Position numbers and translations under genes: made by a program. A stretch of 56,791 nt of DNA from contig NZ_LZSC01000072.1 in the NCBI RefSeq assembly GCF_001665235.1, positions 1-56,791 on the forward strand, given 5' to 3'. The DNA is from Mycobacterium sp. 1100029.7 (GTDB lineage Bacteria > Actinomycetota > Actinomycetes > Mycobacteriales > Mycobacteriaceae). A model generated the notes under the pieces. The model saw only the letters and a program-made list of their open reading frames with translations. It had not been told where the DNA came from and did not search any database. How positions within the stretch are numbered: the first letter of the stretch is position 1; every line of letters begins with the position of its first letter. Below, piece by piece: positions 54,201 through 56,791 of this stretch.

Positions 54201-56689
54201 TCCATCGACGCGCCCGCCGAGTTCGTGTTGACCGTGATCGGCACGGGGATCGGCGTCTGGGACTGCGCATCGCGAAACGCGGTGAGGTTGTTCGCCGCTT
54301 CCTGCGTGTCGGGCACGACCTTGAGATGTGTTGGGTCGTTGGCGATCTGCTCAAGGTGAGCGTGCATGCGGTTGATTGCTGCTTCAACTTCTGGGGTGTT
54401 GTCTTTGATCGCGATCGTCAAATCGCTCCCGGAGACCTGCAGCTTCTGCGCGGCGTCGCCGAGCTTGTCGGTCACGGTGAACGCGTCAGCGGCGTTCTTG
54501 GTGTACTTGTCGACCGTGTCGGCGAGACCCGGGAGTCCCTTGCGGGCGTTGTCGATCCAGTCGGCGAACCGCGTCGCGTTGTCACCGGCGTGGTACTCGG
54601 CGTCAGCCATCTTCATCAGCCCACCGGAGGCGTGCTGCAGTTCGTCCCCGAGCTTGTCGATGCCGGCAACATGGATGTGGGACATGAGTTTCCCTGCGCC
54701 CGAGGCGATGTCAGCCAGGCCGTGCAGGATGGTGCCTTGAACGCGGCCGACAACCTGCTCGAGCATTCCGAACAGCCGGATACCGCCCGCGACGAACCCT
54801 GCGATCCCGTCGAGCGCGCGCAGGCTTCCAGCGGCGAACCCGCCGAAATACTCGGCCATGTCGGCCTTGTGGGTGTTGACCCAGTTCCCGATCTTGGTGA
54901 TTTCGTTGACGATCTCGTCGCCAAACTTCTGCGCCCCGGGGGTTTTGAACAGGTCGAACATCGACAGTTTGATGCTGTCGATACCGTTTTTGACCTTCTC
55001 GACGATGCCCGGCCAGCCCTGCATCATCGCCGCGCCCATCTGCTGGGCTTGGCCGCCGTGCTGGAACTCGGCCATGATCTGGTCCATCATTTTGGGCCCG
55101 GCGTCGCCGGCGATCATGCCGCCTCGGATCGAGTCTGTACCAAGGAGTTCGGCGATGTTCCGCTGGAAGTCGTCGGGCCGCATCCGCCCTGCGGCGTCGT
55201 GAAGCTGCTGGAAGATCGCGCGCATCCCGACGAACCGTCCCGTGACTGGGTCGTTGGGGTGAACCCCGAGTGCTTCCATCGACTCACTGGCCGGGCCGCT
55301 GGGATTCGCCAGATGCGTCAACAAGGTCTTCAGGGAGGTACCCGCGTCCGATCCGAGGATGCCGGACTTCGCGAAAGTCCCGAGGGTGGCTAGAGTTTCT
55401 TCGACGGAGATCCCGAAACCGTGTGCGACGGTGCCGGCCTGCTGCAGCGCCAGCGCGAAGTCGGGGATCTCGCCGGGAGCGACTTGTTGGACCGCGGTCA
55501 ATAGGTCCGCGATGTGGTCGGCCTTGCTGGGGTCAAGGCTGAACGACTGCAGGACCGAGGCCTGTGATGCGGCGGCCTGCTCCGGGCTGATGCCTGCCGC
55601 AGTGGATAGCAAGAGGGTGCCGCGGATCGACTTCTGCACGTCACCCATTTCCAGGCCGCCTTTGGACAGCTCGAGCATCGCGTCGAGCGCGTCTTTCGGC
55701 GACACACCGGGAAGGGTGAGGTCGTTACCCAAAGCCTGTGCTTGGGAGCGGAATTGGGCCATCTCGACGGCGTTAGCGCGGGTGACGCCCTGCAGCTTGT
55801 TGAACGTCCGCTCGAAGTTCAGGCCGTTGTCGAAAACGTCTTTCATCGCGCCGACCGCGGTGCGCGCCGCCGTCTGTGCGGCGTTGACCAAGCTGCCCGC
55901 CAAGATCGCGGCGGCCGCGCCCGCGATGAACGCCCCCCCAGCGCCCTTACCGAGCGTGGAGAACTGGCCGACGATGCCGCCCTGTTGGGAAATCAGCCCC
56001 GACGCCAGGTTGCCGCCACCACCGAACAGCGACTTGAAGAATCCCGGGGGGCCGGCCTGGGCACGCCGTTGCGCGGCTTCAAGTTCCCGATATGCCTGCG
56101 CGGCTTCACGGGCCTGCCGGGCCTGATCGCGCTGGCTCTTGGCGATACCTTCTGATGTGCGAACAAGTTTCGCGTCGTTCTGCGAGGCCGCGTCACGGGC
56201 CCGCTGCAGCTCCCGCTCCGCTTTCGCCGCCTCGCTGGCAGCACGGGACTGCGCCAGCCACGCCTTCTCCAGCGCCTGCTCAGCCTGAGCGGCCTCGCGT
56301 GACTCACGGCCAAGGGTGTCGCGGATTTGCCCCAGACGCTGTTCGGCGTCAGACACTTCACGGGCCCGGCTTTTCGCCTGATCGCGCGCGGCCTCGACAC
56401 GTTTCTCCGCGGCTTCGATCTCCTGGGCCTGAGATTTCGACTTGTCGCGCAGTCGCTGCAGATCCGCCTCGGCTGTCTTCACCTTCCCGGTGGTGTCGGC
56501 GACCTTGTCGTAGGCCTTCGCGTACTGGGAGGCGGCCTGCTCGACATCGCGTGCCCCGGAGGCGAATCCCTTGCTGAACGCCGTCGCCGCGGTGCGGCCG
56601 GCCGTCGCGAACGTCTTCTCGGTAAACTCGGCGGTCCGTTTGAACGATCCCTGGTCGGGCCGCGCCTCAACTAGCATCGGAATTGGCAC
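51260..56689 (-). CDS. Phage tail tape-measure protein with NlpC/P60-like domain
   Basis: 1809 residues. N-terminal coiled coil (about 45-215; repeats such as EVSDAEQRLGQIRDTLGRES), hydrophobic segment (about 245-275, AGAAAAILAGSLVNA), then a TP901-type tape-measure core (about 290-540: FNKLQGVTRANAVEMAQFRSQ, GVSVEETLATLGTFAKSG-like). Near 1115-1200 an NlpC/P60-like cell-wall hydrolase domain with Cys1128 (GDTDCSG) and His1183 (GGHMAATLPDG) is present. Long Gly-rich tracts follow (about 1235-1300 and later). It sets tail length; at about 0.15 nm per residue the tail would be near 270 nm. GTG 56689 has AGGTGG eight bases upstream. A second Met (56677) is possible. Confidence 0.93.
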   Translation of the reverse strand: MPIPMLVEARPDQGSFKRTAEFTEKTFATAGRTAATAFSKGFASGARDVEQAASQYAKAYDKVADTTGKVKTAEADLQRLRDKSKSQAQEIEAAEKRVEAARDQAKSRAREVSDAEQRLGQIRDTLGRESREAAQAEQALEKAWLAQSRAASEAAKAERELQRARDAASQNDAKLVRTSEGIAKSQRDQARQAREAAQAYRELEAAQRRAQAGPPGFFKSLFGGGGNLASGLISQQGGIVGQFSTLGKGAGGAFIAGAAAAILAGSLVNAAQTAARTAVGAMKDVFDNGLNFERTFNKLQGVTRANAVEMAQFRSQAQALGNDLTLPGVSPKDALDAMLELSKGGLEMGDVQKSIRGTLLLSTAAGISPEQAAASQASVLQSFSLDPSKADHIADLLTAVQQVAPGEIPDFALALQQAGTVAHGFGISVEETLATLGTFAKSGILGSDAGTSLKTLLTHLANPSGPASESMEALGVHPNDPVTGRFVGMRAIFQQLHDAAGRMRPDDFQRNIAELLGTDSIRGGMIAGDAGPKMMDQIMAEFQHGGQAQQMGAAMMQGWPGIVEKVKNGIDSIKLSMFDLFKTPGAQKFGDEIVNEITKIGNWVNTHKADMAEYFGGFAAGSLRALDGIAGFVAGGIRLFGMLEQVVGRVQGTILHGLADIASGAGKLMSHIHVAGIDKLGDELQHASGGLMKMADAEYHAGDNATRFADWIDNARKGLPGLADTVDKYTKNAADAFTVTDKLGDAAQKLQVSGSDLTIAIKDNTPEVEAAINRMHAHLEQIANDPTHLKVVPDTQEAANNLTAFRDAQSQTPIPVPITVNTNSAGASMEAFYSQFFRNPPPINVTAAPPGGNALTPGFMVPPVPPRAAGGIFRGLASFADGKLPTQAMVQPPSGRSGLVQWAEDSTGGEAFIPLRGGRRSVDIWAQTGRMLGVFDNGGFNGASDQGKSWWSAIKAALDPNPAHWFTDNDPSDYYDPNDPSALWNGGKLLAPGASGAGGSRPQTTQFANGGFRLAEIIGSGQPPGGPDQGSLLTPPTPGNWGPGVHWGSHGAPGDDPGWTTDFPWPGWPGVPYSPLDPWRQHRRAIRRFDKGGFRGNSADVDTGGFGNLYRVAAQLSGGQYVWGDTDCSGAVSRLVNAAVGGGGRMDTGSAAAWLTARGFQLGQGPPGTLRIGWHQGGPGGGHMAATLPDGTHFESGGQHGGIMLGGSAKGAEDGQFEQHAYLPMQALYPDGRGAGGGGAGGASPMGFGAGGGGGGGRGGGGGGGFGGGAGGFGGAGGGYGGGGGGYTAPADPSRVRDAEQRVSRADERVAVLEQRQHELKDSAKASEKMRLENELRAAREDAQDARDDLEKVKQGTFHRGRSGGGMGVGGMGGGAGQIGVGLDGDFGASKGLPGLADNLTRFLGNLAFAPVLGALSAVTQWGGNNGGKGLLGMLATGLGGGQDAGYGGGYGPSYGYPGYGTDSALNASGLGPDAAAALGALGKYPSVAGMAGGAPLSPSVKGFGGGGGAPAGPSRSGGWGGGPSGPGGPSLIGGGVPDSAGRGGGASPTPGMAPGAAPGAPAFGPSGYGGASGVQGLAAGGFGGRPSSVIGGQQMAGSPGDGIQISGGLIGLAESLPGMAASSAGGAFPGGGAAGALASQAAQIGIDEINRGIQFAGQAVGIGAEGLLQTFSLNDSPLADPSKGWGGRILSAAAGVKGALPNMAGMATPGQDPKGNTPNQPKGQGQPDDSNDPNSPNGGSGQQGGDGAKDLQGVQFHYNNYAPGDPSAATMRDYARQSAALLNAQQSQSITPQFRSSTTQAGGWQGGP

Positions 56690-56791
56690 GGCTCACACCA
56701 CCTTTCGATCTGGGTTCCGCGCGGGCAGGGTGGGGTTTTCCTGTCCTTTCGCCCCCGATGCTGGGCCCGCTAGTTGAGGCGCGGCCCGACC
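56653..56791. repeat. 23-bp inverted repeat ending on the last base of the window
   Basis: Bases 56653-56675 and 56769-56791 are exact reverse complements, separated by 93 bases. The left arm lies in the first codons of the tape-measure gene. Because the right arm stops exactly at the window end it may be a chimeric or fold-back read end rather than genomic. Bases 56690-56791 hold no recognised gene; the tail-assembly chaperones expected upstream of the tape measure are not seen. Confidence 0.8.

Larger units (their letters stand above)
47822..56791. mobile_element. Integrated prophage, left part (continues beyond window)
   Basis: From the comM break to the window end every gene is either phage-like or unrecognised, and the tight mycobacterial conserved order stops. 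A long tape-measure gene with two coupled or close small genes behind it shows a siphovirus tail region. Genes next to the junction point both ways: two on plus, the rest on minus. No integrase, repressor, capsid, terminase, lysin or minor-tail gene is in the window. At least one gene (48934-49863) has much lower GC than the rest. Confidence 0.85.

Noticed and set aside
53012..55393. Plus-strand open frame of 793 codons opposite the tape measure
   Set aside because: Antisense to strongly recognised tape-measure domains; composition Arg/Val/Gly-rich without domains.

Overview
The window is chromosomal DNA of a slow-growing, pathogen-type mycobacterium. It is GC-rich, uses many GTG starts, and its gene order matches the Mycobacterium tuberculosis block Rv2932 down to Rv2897c, here in opposite orientation. 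The left edge holds tesA, fadD26, ppsA and the start of ppsB from the phthiocerol dimycocerosate (PDIM) locus, which restricts the source to PDIM producers or close relatives. I cannot name the species. Features absent from the M. tuberculosis block as I remember it (feoA-feoB-nfu, a GAF-ANTAR gene and an SDR gene next to fdhD, a prophage in comM) argue against the tuberculosis complex.

Layout. 1-9.7 kb, minus strand: ppsB (partial), ppsA, fadD26, tesA, i.e. loading and first extensions of the PDIM polyketide backbone. 9.9-13.1 kb, plus strand: sepIVA, a DUF177 gene, rnc and mutM, with a 54-bp tandem repeat between rnc and mutM. 13.1-15.9 kb: a ferrous-iron uptake operon (feoA, feoB, Nfu-type Fe-S protein) behind an iron-box-like palindrome. 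15.9-26.2 kb: osmC-like gene, acylphosphatase, smc, ftsY, then the nitrogen module amt-PII-glnD. 26.2-38.3 kb: a helicase, an alpha/beta hydrolase, ffh, two amidohydrolases, pknI, a TetR regulator, dacB2, a small secreted protein, an AhpD-like protein and a SnoaL-like protein. 38.5-44.3 kb: translation and secretion cluster rpsP, khpA, rimM, trmD, (lppW opposite), rplS, lepB, rnhB, DUF2469. 44.3-47.6 kb: GAF-ANTAR regulator, SDR, fdhD, a YraN-family gene.

At 47.8 kb comM is cut after about 84 codons, and everything to the right looks like integrated phage. There are two short plus-strand genes, an AT-rich minus-strand gene unlike its surroundings, three small minus-strand genes and a very large tape-measure gene with an NlpC/P60-like domain. 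No integrase, capsid, lysis or recognisable minor-tail gene lies inside the window.

Both window ends coincide with repeats: a 77-bp exact direct repeat on the left and a 23-bp inverted repeat ending on the last base on the right. The window may therefore be one complete assembly contig, and its last bases should be treated with care. No rRNA, tRNA or CRISPR was seen. Gene names refer to families recognised from memory of mycobacterial proteins; nothing was searched or aligned by program.
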